DNA of 64,000 nt from Palsa-504 sp963742795 (GTDB lineage: Bacteria; Actinomycetota; Actinomycetes; Streptosporangiales; Streptosporangiaceae): positions 62,001 to 126,000 of the forward strand of contig CAVUNL010000005.1 in NCBI GenBank assembly GCA_963742795.1, written 5' to 3'. Below the pieces are notes generated by a model, which worked only from the letters and a program-made list of their open reading frames with translations, was not told the origin of the DNA and made no database searches. Shown here in pieces: positions 26,627 through 34,025 of the stretch. Every line of letters begins with the position of its first letter. Position 1 is the first letter of the stretch. The position numbers and the translations under genes were made by a program.

Positions 26627-26869
26627 GGGACGGCGGCGCTGGCCGCGCTGGGGCGGCTCGCCGGTCGTCCCCAGGTCGATGCCGCCCGGATCGTGTTATC
26701 GGCCGGCAATGGGCTGGAACCTCCGGCGTAGCCGACGATGGCAGGACCTCACGCGCCCACGATGACTAAGACTTTTGGCTCCACATGCGGGACGTCCGAC
26801 TCTTCCGCACGCGGCGGGCGGGTCGGAGAGTCGAGGCTGATGGCTATTCGGCGGCGGAGGGTGATGGAG
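26627..26869. other. Spacer, possible short C-terminal scrap
   Basis: After the ATPase stop a short plus-strand frame (TAALAALGRLAGRPQVDA) runs to a TAG near 26730. It has no start and no recognised family. The rest shows no motif. Confidence 0.3.
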
Positions 26870-27697
26870 ATGTCTGGTGCCGAGGTTTATCCGGTACGGG
26901 TTGGCCACGAACCCGGCACCCTCACCCTGCCGCCGGCCGGGCAGAAGCTCCCCGGGGCGGCCACCTGGCCGCCGTCGGCGGAACCGCAGCAGGCAGGCCG
27001 TGGCGGCCAGGCTGGCGGCCCGGCTAGGCCGGGTGGATGGACAACCGGCAGGATCGTCTCGGTGGTCGCGGGGGCCGTGCTGGTGCTGCTCTCGCTCGGC
27101 CTGTTCGGCGGGGGCGGGACCGCGCTCTGGGCTCAGACACAGAAGCAAGGCGGCTACGTCGATCTCGGCACCACCGGCTACAGCACCGTCGGCTACGCGC
27201 TGGCCAGCGACACGATCGGAATGCACGCGGCCAGCGGCGGCTGGGACGCTGCCTCCGCGCTGGTCGGCACGGTGCGTATGCGGGTCACCCAGGCGGAGGG
27301 TAGCGATCCAGTGTTCATCGGGATCGCTCCGGCCGGTGCAGCTGACCGCTATCTGACCGGGGTGGCCTACGCGACCGTCCGCCGTACGACCGATCACCAC
27401 GGGACCTACACCGAGCACGCCGGATCCGCGCCCGGGGTTCCGCGGGCCGCGGCCGGCATCTGGGCCGCGCAAGCATCCGGGCCGGGCACCCAGACGCTGA
27501 CCTGGGCGGTGAAGAGCGGCAACTGGATGATCGTGGCAATGAACGCCGACGGCTCGCGGCCGGTCAGCGTTCAGGTCAACGTCGCTGCCACCCTTCCCGC
27601 GCTGCCGTGGATCGCCACCGGGCTGCTGGTCGGCGGGTTCGCCTGCCTGGTCAGCGGCGTCTTGTTGATCGCGATCCCGCTGCGCAGGATGTCCTGA
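26870..27697 (+). CDS. Two-helix membrane protein, family A1
   Basis: 275 aa: a ~55-residue proline-rich cytosolic head, a membrane helix (about 62-85), a ~140-residue extracytoplasmic beta-rich domain with QGGYVDLGTTGYSTVGYALA, and a second helix near the C-terminus. A clear paralogue is at 30219-31019 (QQGGYLTTGTAMYSTDGYAL). GGAGG lies 9 nt before the ATG at 26870. I do not know the family by name. Its position beside metal ATPases and stress proteins suggests an envelope role in the same response. Confidence 0.75.
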   Translation: MSGAEVYPVRVGHEPGTLTLPPAGQKLPGAATWPPSAEPQQAGRGGQAGGPARPGGWTTGRIVSVVAGAVLVLLSLGLFGGGGTALWAQTQKQGGYVDLGTTGYSTVGYALASDTIGMHAASGGWDAASALVGTVRMRVTQAEGSDPVFIGIAPAGAADRYLTGVAYATVRRTTDHHGTYTEHAGSAPGVPRAAAGIWAAQASGPGTQTLTWAVKSGNWMIVAMNADGSRPVSVQVNVAATLPALPWIATGLLVGGFACLVSGVLLIAIPLRRMS

Positions 27698-27722
27698 ACC
27701 GGGGAAGGGCAGTGTTCGCAGG

Positions 27723-28595
27723 ATGCCGCCGATATGGATCGGGCTGACGGTCGCGTTCGCCTCGGCGCTGGTCACCAACACGGCCTACTCGCTTGAGCAC
27801 GACGCGGCGGCGGCGCTGCCGCCGCTCTCGCCGCGCCGCCCGTTCAGGTCGGCGGAGCTCTTGGTCCGCGACCGGCGCTGGCTCGCCGCGTTCGCGGCCG
27901 AGACCGCGGGCTGGCTGATGTATGTGGCCGCGCTGCGGCTGGCGCCGCTCGCGCTGGTGCAGGCGGTAGCGGCGTCCGGGGTCGCCGTCCTGGCATTTGC
28001 CACGGCGCGCGGGCATCCCTCCAGGCTCGCGCGGCGCGAGCAACTTGCCGTCGCCCTGGCAGTCTCCGGCCTGACGCTGCTGGCGTTCTCGCTTATCAAC
28101 ACCACGGAGCCCGATCACCATCCGTATGTCGTTGGCGTCATCATCTGGCTTGCGGCGTGCGGCGGCGGTGGCGCGTTGCTGATCGCCGCGCCGCCGCACA
28201 TTGCCCGCGCCGCATCGCTCGGTCTGGCCGCCGGGCTGCTGTTCGCCGACGGCGACATCTCCGCCAAGCTCGTCGGCTACGGCGGGCTGTGGCTGGTGGC
28301 GCTGGCCACGCTTATCGTCGCCTACGCCACCGGGACGAGCGTGCTGCAGTGGGCATACCAGCGGGGCGACGCGCTGACGGCGGCCGGCATGGCGACGATG
28401 GCGACGAACGCGGTCCCGATCGCGGCCGGGTTCGTGCTGTTCGGCGAGGCGCTCCCGCGCGGGATGCAAGCCGTCCTGCAGATTTCGGCGTTCGGGTGCC
28501 TGGTCGGGAGTGCTGTCGCGCTCGGCCACCAGCAGGCGCCGCGAGCCGACCAGTCGACTCCGCGCGCTGACTGCACCGGAGAGAAGCCCGCATAG
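27723..28595 (+). CDS. DMT/EamA-like multi-helix membrane protein
   Basis: 290 aa with about nine hydrophobic helices. The pattern (AETAGWLMYVAALRLAPLAL, TSVLQWAYQRGDALTAAG, ISAFGCLVGSAVAL) fits the DMT superfamily, near the magnesium-transporter-like NIPA/EamA group. Substrate unknown. A 25-bp gap to the preceding membrane protein suggests co-transcription. The ATG at 27723 is the first in frame. Confidence 0.78.
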   Translation: MPPIWIGLTVAFASALVTNTAYSLEHDAAAALPPLSPRRPFRSAELLVRDRRWLAAFAAETAGWLMYVAALRLAPLALVQAVAASGVAVLAFATARGHPSRLARREQLAVALAVSGLTLLAFSLINTTEPDHHPYVVGVIIWLAACGGGGALLIAAPPHIARAASLGLAAGLLFADGDISAKLVGYGGLWLVALATLIVAYATGTSVLQWAYQRGDALTAAGMATMATNAVPIAAGFVLFGEALPRGMQAVLQISAFGCLVGSAVALGHQQAPRADQSTPRADCTGEKPA

Positions 28596-28651
28596 CGCAG
28601 GCCGTCGCTGCGATCGCGATCTGATCGCGATGCATGCCTTCTTCACCGCGG

Positions 28652-29528
28652 TCAATATGACGGGACCACGGCGATGGGACCATGGCCGTGGTTCAGCACG
28701 GCGTGCCGGACGGAGCCTGGGCCCTGCAGGCCAGGGTGGCTGGCGTGCCTGCCGAGGACCACCAGGTCGGCGCGGGCGGACAGGCCGGCAAGGGCCCGGC
28801 CGGGGTGACCATGCACGACACTCTCGCTCACCGAGACGTCGGGGTACTTCTCCCGCCAGCCGTCCAGCAGCAACGTCAGCTGCCGGGCGGCGTCCATTGC
28901 CGCGACATGCAAGCCGGGTGGCGGGAACCGGTCCCCGGTCCAGAAGATGCCGTCTTGCGGCGCGTGCCAGGCATGGATGGCCAGCAGGCTGGCCCTGCGC
29001 AGGGCCGCCTCCTCGAACGCGAACGTGAGGGCGTCGGCACAGTTGTCCAGGTCACCGACGCCGACACCGACCAGCCGGTCCGCGGCGGCGACGATCTCGC
29101 CGGGGACCACCACCACCGGGCAGGACGCGTGGTCAGCCGCATACCGGGCAATCGACCCTAGCACGATCGCCGCGAACTCTCCGATGCCGCGGAAGCCGAC
29201 GACCAGCATCAATGCGTCCGACCCGGTTTCTGTGACCGCCCGGGCGGCCTGGCCTTCGACCGGATCGGTGTCGATCAGCAGGCCAGGGGCTATCTCTGCG
29301 GCCCGGGCCGGCCGCAGCCGCCAGGGCACGATCACGGTACTCGCGGACGAAGCCGAGGACGGCGTCGCGCTCTGGCCGGAGCTGCAGAACGACCATCTTG
29401 GGCAGCGACGCGACCGATACGATCCGCAGCGGGACGCTGCGGAGCGCGGCCTCCATGGCGGCCCACTCGACCGCCCGCAGGGATGCCTCAGAACCGTCTA
29501 TGGCGGCCACGACGGGCTTGGCGGTCAT
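28652..29528 (-). pseudogene. Tandem universal stress protein with a frameshift
   Basis: The N-terminal part (ATG at 29528, PVVAAIDGSEASLRAVEWAA) runs into the wrong frame at a GC run near 29301-29312. The other frame resumes with RAAEIAPGLLIDTDPVEGQA and goes through both UspA domains to the stop at 28652. With one base changed the protein would be about 290 aa. The first ATP loop is GFRGIGEFAAIVLGS, the second is degenerate (GRHASHPGLQGPGS). A DevR-type box pair lies upstream. Real mutation or sequencing error cannot be told apart here. Confidence 0.85.
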
Positions 29529-29617
29529 CGCTGGTCCTTCTCTACCGGGCTCCGGTACGCCGGGATGCCTGGCCGGGCTTCCTGCTCTTTCCGCAATCGT
29601 GACCTCCCACCAAACTG

Positions 29618-29660
29618 GGACGATAGGGCTTTAAGGCCGCGTGAGCGAGACCAAGGTCCC
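29618..29660 (-). promoter_or_regulatory. DevR-type box and -10-like region
   Basis: On the minus strand GGGACCTTGGTCTC (29647-29660) is followed by TTAAAGCCCTAT and AGCCCTATCGTCCC (29618-29631). It lies 90-130 bp before the frameshifted stress protein. Confidence 0.6.
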
Positions 29661-29768
29661 ACGCCGCCATCACGATGCCCGGCCTGCTAGCTGACCGGGC
29701 CTGGAAGGCAAGCACAAGCGGCCCCACGCCTGCACTGAGGCGGCCCTGCTCACTGAAATCTGTGCTGC

Positions 29769-30222
29769 TTAGGAAAGGGCTTTCTTCTTTATTCTTTCTT
29801 GAGGGTCGTGATCGAGATGAAAGGCATGGGAAGGCGCCCCCTGGCGTCCATCGTGCAACGGTGGGTGGCGAGTGCGGCGGCTACGGCCGATGAAGCCATC
29901 GGGCGGCTTGGCCACCGGCTCGGCCTCGCCGGTCAGCAGCGCCTCATCGACCTCCAGCCCGTCGTCCCGCAGTACCACGCCGAACCCGGTGTTGACCACC
30001 AGCACCACGCCGAATAGCGTCCTGCACTGGCCCGACCGCCACCACCACCACGAACATGGCGCCCAGGATCGCGTTGAACCGGGTGAGCACGTTGGCGCGC
30101 AAGATCTGGCCCACTGTCCGGCCCTGCGCAGACGGAGCGGTGTTGACCTGGCCGGCCTGCATCCGGGCATGTACTTCTGCCTGGTCAAGGCCGACCGCGG
30201 CGGAGGGTTGCTCCAGCGTCAT
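29769..30222 (-). pseudogene. CtpE-like P-type ATPase, internally deleted remnant
   Basis: The start (ATG at 30222) encodes ~75 residues including GQILRANVLTRFNAILGAMF, parallel to the complete CtpE-like protein at 34026. A frameshift follows near 30020, then LFGVVLVVNTGFGVV jumps to LRDDGLEVDEALLTGEAEPV, skipping about 90 residues of the actuator domain; the rest (about 600 residues) is gone. The words TTCGGCGTGGT(G/A)CTG occur on both sides of the internal join, pointing to short-repeat deletion. The N-terminus overlaps the end of the membrane protein gene upstream. Confidence 0.85.
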
Positions 30223-31019
30223 GGCGGTGTCACACGGCGAGACCAGTCTCGAATATGCCTGCCATCACTACCAGCAGCCAGGCCATCGTGCTTTCTCCCG
30301 CCTGTAGCCAGCCGGATAGGTACGAGGACAAGCGCGGCCCCGGTGAGGCCGGCCATGATACCGACCACCAGTAGCTCGCCCGCGAGCGAAGGCAGCACTG
30401 GAGAGGAGACTCCCGCGTCGGCACGGATCGTGACGCCTGGCGAGCCGTCCGGGTTCATCACCACCACCATCCAGTCGCCGCCGCGCACCGTCCAGAGCAG
30501 TGTCTGAGTTCCTGCTCCCCGTACCTGCGCCGCCCAGTCGAGCGCGGTGAAGGGAGGCGCCGGAACTACGCTCCCCCGATGCTGGGTAACGTCGTGATCG
30601 CCGAGTGCGCTTACGCTCGTGTAGCTGACCTGCGCGAGGTACCGAGAGACATCGCCGACCGGCCCGACGGCCACCAAAACAGGCCTACCGGGACGGGTGG
30701 CGGTCACCCGGATCCGGACGTCTCCCACGAACCGCCCGAGCCATCCCCACGGGCCATGCAGATTCACCGGATTGCTGACCAGGGCATAGCCGTCGGTGGA
30801 GTACATGGCGGTGCCCGTGGTCAGGTAGCCGCCCTGCTGTTCCTGATCCGCCCACGTCAGCACCCCGGCCCCGCCTAGCAGGACAAACGAGATCAGGATC
30901 AGAATCGATCCCGCAACCAGCGTCACGATACGCCCAGCGGTCCAGCCCTTCCGGCCCGGAACCGGTGCGTCCGGTTCGCTGACGCCAGCACCGGCTCCAT
31001 GGGAAACATCAGCAGCCAT
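30219..31019 (-). CDS. Two-helix membrane protein, family A1 paralogue
   Basis: 266 aa from the ATG at 31019 (AGGAGGG upstream). Same architecture as 26870-27697: short cytosolic head, membrane helix (about 28-50), extracytoplasmic domain with GTQTLLWTVRGGDWMVVVMN (paralogue: GTQTLTWAVKSGNWMIVAMN), and a second helix near 215-240. The tail beyond RLATGG is unlike the paralogue, because it reads out of frame through the start of a lost SMR transporter (30230-30286). A DevR-type box lies 75 bp upstream. Confidence 0.75.
   Translation of the reverse strand: MAADVSHGAGAGVSEPDAPVPGRKGWTAGRIVTLVAGSILILISFVLLGGAGVLTWADQEQQGGYLTTGTAMYSTDGYALVSNPVNLHGPWGWLGRFVGDVRIRVTATRPGRPVLVAVGPVGDVSRYLAQVSYTSVSALGDHDVTQHRGSVVPAPPFTALDWAAQVRGAGTQTLLWTVRGGDWMVVVMNPDGSPGVTIRADAGVSSPVLPSLAGELLVVGIMAGLTGAALVLVPIRLATGGRKHDGLAAGSDGRHIRDWSRRVTPP
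30230..30286 (-). pseudogene. SMR (SugE/EmrE-like) transporter, first helix only
   Basis: ATG at 30286 gives MAWLLVVMAGIFETGLAV then a stop. This is the first helix of SugE-type transporters, with the essential Glu14 (here in FETG) in place. About 85 residues are missing. It lies inside the 3' end of the membrane protein gene in another frame. Confidence 0.65.
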
Positions 31020-31041
31020 CGGCGTCCCTCCTACTGTGACG

Positions 31042-32206
31042 CTAGGCAGCCGCATGCCTCGGTAGGTAGGTACTTAAGTCACCGCTGGCCCGGGCCTTGG
31101 GTCCCCGGTGAGCGGCGATAGGCAGCACTTTCGCTACCATGATCGTATTGAACAGCCGCCTTTCTTCAGAATTTGGCAGATGCGCCGATTTATCAAACCA
31201 GACCAGTTCCTTGGCTGGTGCCCTGAGCGAATCAAAATACCTCTCGGCTATTTCATAGGGCACTTCCCAGTCATTCCTTCCCCCCATGAAGAAGACCGGA
31301 ACCACTATCTCTGGCACGCTGGTGAACAGATCGACCTCAAGCAGCTGCGGCCACAAGAGCCGCATGGAGCCGGAAATGCCCCGGAAGAAGTTGAACCGGT
31401 CCGCAAGGGTGTACTCGCGTGAGAACAGCAGGCCGCCGATCACAAAGCCGAACGCCCCGTTCCTGCTGGCGTGGACCTCGCCGCCGAACCTGCCCAGATA
31501 CCTTCTCTGCCCGACCCTTTTTCTGCCAGTCACCTTGGTAGGGCGGCGCCCCCATCTCAGGAGGGCTTTCATTGCCCTCCGATTCCGGTGCTCCCTGGCC
31601 TGGTCGAGAGTCCACTGGTAGGACACCGCTTCCCCGCCGGCCATGTTGGCTACCTGGCCGATTCCGACATAGCACGAATAGAGTTCCGGATAGGCCGAGA
31701 CAGTCAGCGCGCCGATGACGCTTCCCCCACGAGTGCCCGACTAGCACGAGACGTTCCTGGCGGAACTTTTCCAGGAGATACAGGGTCAGTTCTCTCGTAT
31801 CCTGCACGAACTGGCCGATGTTCATCTTGTCGGTATCACTTATTGCCTGGTAAGACTTACCCGCCCCGCGCTGGTCCCAATTGACGACAGTGAAGAATTT
31901 CTCAAGATGCCGCGTATTCCTCCTGTTGGATGTCAGCTGCGATGTCCCGGGGCCGCCGTGCAGGTATAGGACAACTGGGTTGTCAACGTTTTCGGATCTT
32001 TCCAGAACCCACTGATCGCATCCTCCGATACGCACCTTTTCCAGTGCTGCGATACTCCGCGCTGAATCGGCCTTCCCGCCCAGACGGATTCGCGGGGTAC
32101 CCGCCGGGAGGGCGGACCGGACCGCAATCAGGCCGCCGAGACCAGCGGCGGCAGCGGCGACCGCGCGCGCCGTCCCGCGGTGATCGCTGTCAGTGTCCAC
32201 GTTCAT
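31042..32206 (-). pseudogene. Proline iminopeptidase-like alpha/beta hydrolase with a homopolymer frameshift
   Basis: About 387 aa if one C is removed from the run at 31724-31728. The frame from the ATG at 32206 has a hydrophobic N-terminus (possible export or anchor), the oxyanion loop LYLHGGPGTSQ, NWDQRGAGKSY and the nucleophile elbow VGHSWG. The shift falls just after HSWG, and the second frame continues VIGALTVSAYPELYSCYVG to the stop at 31042, including the Asp/His region (FFMGGRNDWEVP, FDKSAHLPNSEE). Codon use is AT-richer than in the neighbours, suggesting later arrival. A sequencing indel is quite possible. Confidence 0.82.
31092..31105 (-). promoter_or_regulatory. DevR-type box inside the hydrolase 3' end
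   Basis: GGGCCTTGGGTCCC, an imperfect palindrome, 74 bp before the membrane protein at 31019. It overlaps the last codons of the hydrolase frame. Confidence 0.45.
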
Positions 32207-32412
32207 GGTGGGGACCTCCTCGTCGGAGACTGTTCCCGCTCGGCCAAACGGCTGGCAAGGGGCATATGGCCCTACTCAGCCAGGCATGAGTCCTCCGGGC
32301 GGCAGAGCAGGACCCCGGTTTGGACTTACGGCCCTGGGCCCGGTTTCCCGCGTCAGCGCCAGCGAAGTGGCCAGGCCTTCGCAGACCGGGCTTGCGGCTG
32401 GACGGACGGTCT

Positions 32413-32680
32413 TCAGCCGGTGCCGAGCTGGATGGCCTTGATAAGCAGGAGGAGCACGGCGATGACGAGGTAGCCGCGCAGGGCGAGCATGCTGAGCTTG
32501 ACGACGGTGACCAGGTGACCGGCTTGAGCAGGGCCAGCGGCGGCATGCGCCAGCTGGCACGGTCGGCAGGCGGGGGCTCGGCTGGGGGGTACCGCGCCGG
32601 GTGCGGCTGAAGCGCAACGCGATCCCGGCAGCGGCCAGGGCGACGGCGAGGGCGACGGACAGCCAAATCGGATCAAGGTG
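32413..32680 (-). other. Possible small membrane protein, broken frame
   Basis: Directly after devR, one frame encodes a hydrophobic helix (PIWLSVALAVALALAAAGIA) and another frame, ending at 32413, encodes LALRGYLVIAVLLLLIKAIQ. Together they look like a two-helix protein with a frameshift near 32550. There is no good start codon, so this is only a candidate. Confidence 0.35.
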
Positions 32681-32681
32681 C

Positions 32682-33401
32682 TCAGCCGAGACGTAGGTAC
32701 CTCTCGCCCTCGGCGTCGTGCTGATCGCCGAAGACGCGGACCGCGTACGCGGCGGCCTGGGTGCGGCGCTCCATGCCCAGCTTGGCGAACAGGGCAGACA
32801 CGTAGTTCTTGACCGTCTTCTCGGCCAGGAACATCCGCTCGCCGATCTGCCGGTTGGTCAGCCCCTCCCCGATCAGCTCCAGGATCTTGCGCTCCTGGGC
32901 GGACAGCCCGGCCAGCGGATCGCGCTTGGCCGACTGATCCCGCAGCCTGGCCATCAGCTGGCTGGCCGCCCGCGGGTCCAGCATCGACTGGCCGGAGGCC
33001 ACGGTGCGCACCGCGCCGACCAGGTCGGTGCCGCGGATCTGCTTGAGCACATAGCCCGCCGCGCCCGCCATGATCGCGTCGAACAGCGCCTCGTCGTCGC
33101 CGAACGAGGTCAGCATGAGGCATGCGACCTCGGGCATCCGGGACCGGATCTCCCGGCACACCGATACCCCGTCTCCATCAGGGAGCCGGACGTCCAGCAC
33201 GGCCACGTCCGGCTTGAGCGCGGGGATCCGGGCCAGCGCCGAGGAGGCGGTGCCGGCCTCGCCGACCACGCTGATGTCAGGCTCGGCCTCCAGCAGGTCC
33301 CGGACACCGAGGCGGACAATCTCGTGATCGTCCAGGAGGAACACAGCGATCGGCTTCCCGGCCCCGTCGCCGGACGCTGAGCTGCTGGCCGGATTTGTCA
33401 C
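32682..33401 (-). CDS. devR: DevR/DosR-type response regulator
   Basis: 239 aa NarL-family regulator. Receiver: acidic pair FLLDDHE (24-25), phosphoacceptor Asp70 in VLDVRLPDGDG, switch Thr in LMLTSF, Lys in GYVLKQI. C-terminal helix-turn-helix: LTNRQIGERMFLAEKTVKNY then SALFAKLGMERRTQA, nearly identical to Mycobacterium tuberculosis DevR, including the Lys/Asn residues that contact DNA. This supports reading the GGGACC-type palindromes of the window as its sites. Two such boxes (33497-33531), 21 bp apart, lie ~95-130 bp upstream and imply autoregulation, as in mycobacteria. No kinase gene is adjacent; the DevS-like kinase is at 135-1865. Confidence 0.96.
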   Translation of the reverse strand: MTNPASSSASGDGAGKPIAVFLLDDHEIVRLGVRDLLEAEPDISVVGEAGTASSALARIPALKPDVAVLDVRLPDGDGVSVCREIRSRMPEVACLMLTSFGDDEALFDAIMAGAAGYVLKQIRGTDLVGAVRTVASGQSMLDPRAASQLMARLRDQSAKRDPLAGLSAQERKILELIGEGLTNRQIGERMFLAEKTVKNYVSALFAKLGMERRTQAAAYAVRVFGDQHDAEGERYLRLG

Positions 33402-33496
33402 CTTAACTCCTGACGCTCACGCGTTGAACTCCGGAGGTCATGCCAGATGGGGCTGCGTGTCACGCCAGCTCTAGGCAGTTCGCCCACGCCGAGGAA

Positions 33497-33531
33497 GGAC
33501 AAAAGTCCCTGGCGAGCAGGCCGAACGGCCC
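33497..33531 (-). promoter_or_regulatory. Paired DevR-type boxes before devR, 21-bp spacing
   Basis: GGACAAAAGTCCCT (33497-33510) and AGGCCGAACGGCCC (33518-33531), both palindromic, centres 21 bp apart, i.e. two helical turns. They lie about 95-130 bp before the devR start. Confidence 0.75.
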
Positions 33532-33544
33532 CTGCTTGTTACGG

Positions 33545-33790
33545 CTACCAGGGATCGATCAGCGTGATGATGCCGAGCCGGTCCTCCAGCGCCGCGGCGC
33601 CGTCGAGGCACAGGTCCTCCCGGTAGCGTGGGCCGATCACCTGCACCGACTGCGGGAGATCGCCCCCGGTGCCCACAGGAAGCGCGCCGCGGGCAGTCCC
33701 AGGGCGTTGACCGCGAGGGATATGCGCATCCCGCGGATGGTCTCGGCCACCCGGCCGATGGCCAGGTCGTCGTACGCTCGGGTCGCGGCT
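33545..33790 (-). pseudogene. Amidase C-terminal remnant
   Basis: The tail LPQSVQVIGPRYREDLCLDG, ending at the stop 33545, is the conserved C-terminus of amidase-signature enzymes. Upstream another frame gives AYDDLAIGRVAETIRGMRIS, so a frameshift lies near 33681-33690. The catalytic Ser-Ser-Lys region is absent. About 380 residues are missing. Confidence 0.75.
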
Positions 33791-33854
33791 GAAGACCACC
33801 CGTGCTGGGGCTGCCCTGTTGGCGCTAGTCTCCAAGCAGGCGAGGAGGATGGCT

Positions 33855-33940
33855 ATGGCAGCGACGACGCCGTTCACGATCGGGGCCGGCGCGACCTGTA
33901 CCGATGGGGTCTGTGGCACGGTGAGCCGCGGCGCGGGGGG
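33855..33940 (+). pseudogene. PRC-barrel-like protein, N-terminal remnant
   Basis: The ATG at 33855 with GAGGAGG 6 nt upstream gives FTIGAGATCTDGVCGTVSR, the opening of actinobacterial PRC-barrel-like proteins (pattern IGA.V.C.DG.CG). After this the frame turns to low-complexity sequence and stops at 34019. Confidence 0.6.
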
Positions 33941-34025
33941 AAGGGACGCTGTCGACGTCGCCGATAGCCACCCCCGGCTTGGCCGCGCGTTCCGCTGGCC
34001 TTTCACCGCGGCGCGGTGACCCGGC

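Noticed and set aside
28670..28695. Two GGGACCA words near the end of the frameshifted stress protein
   Set aside because: They lie inside coding sequence at the 3' end with no downstream gene start to serve.
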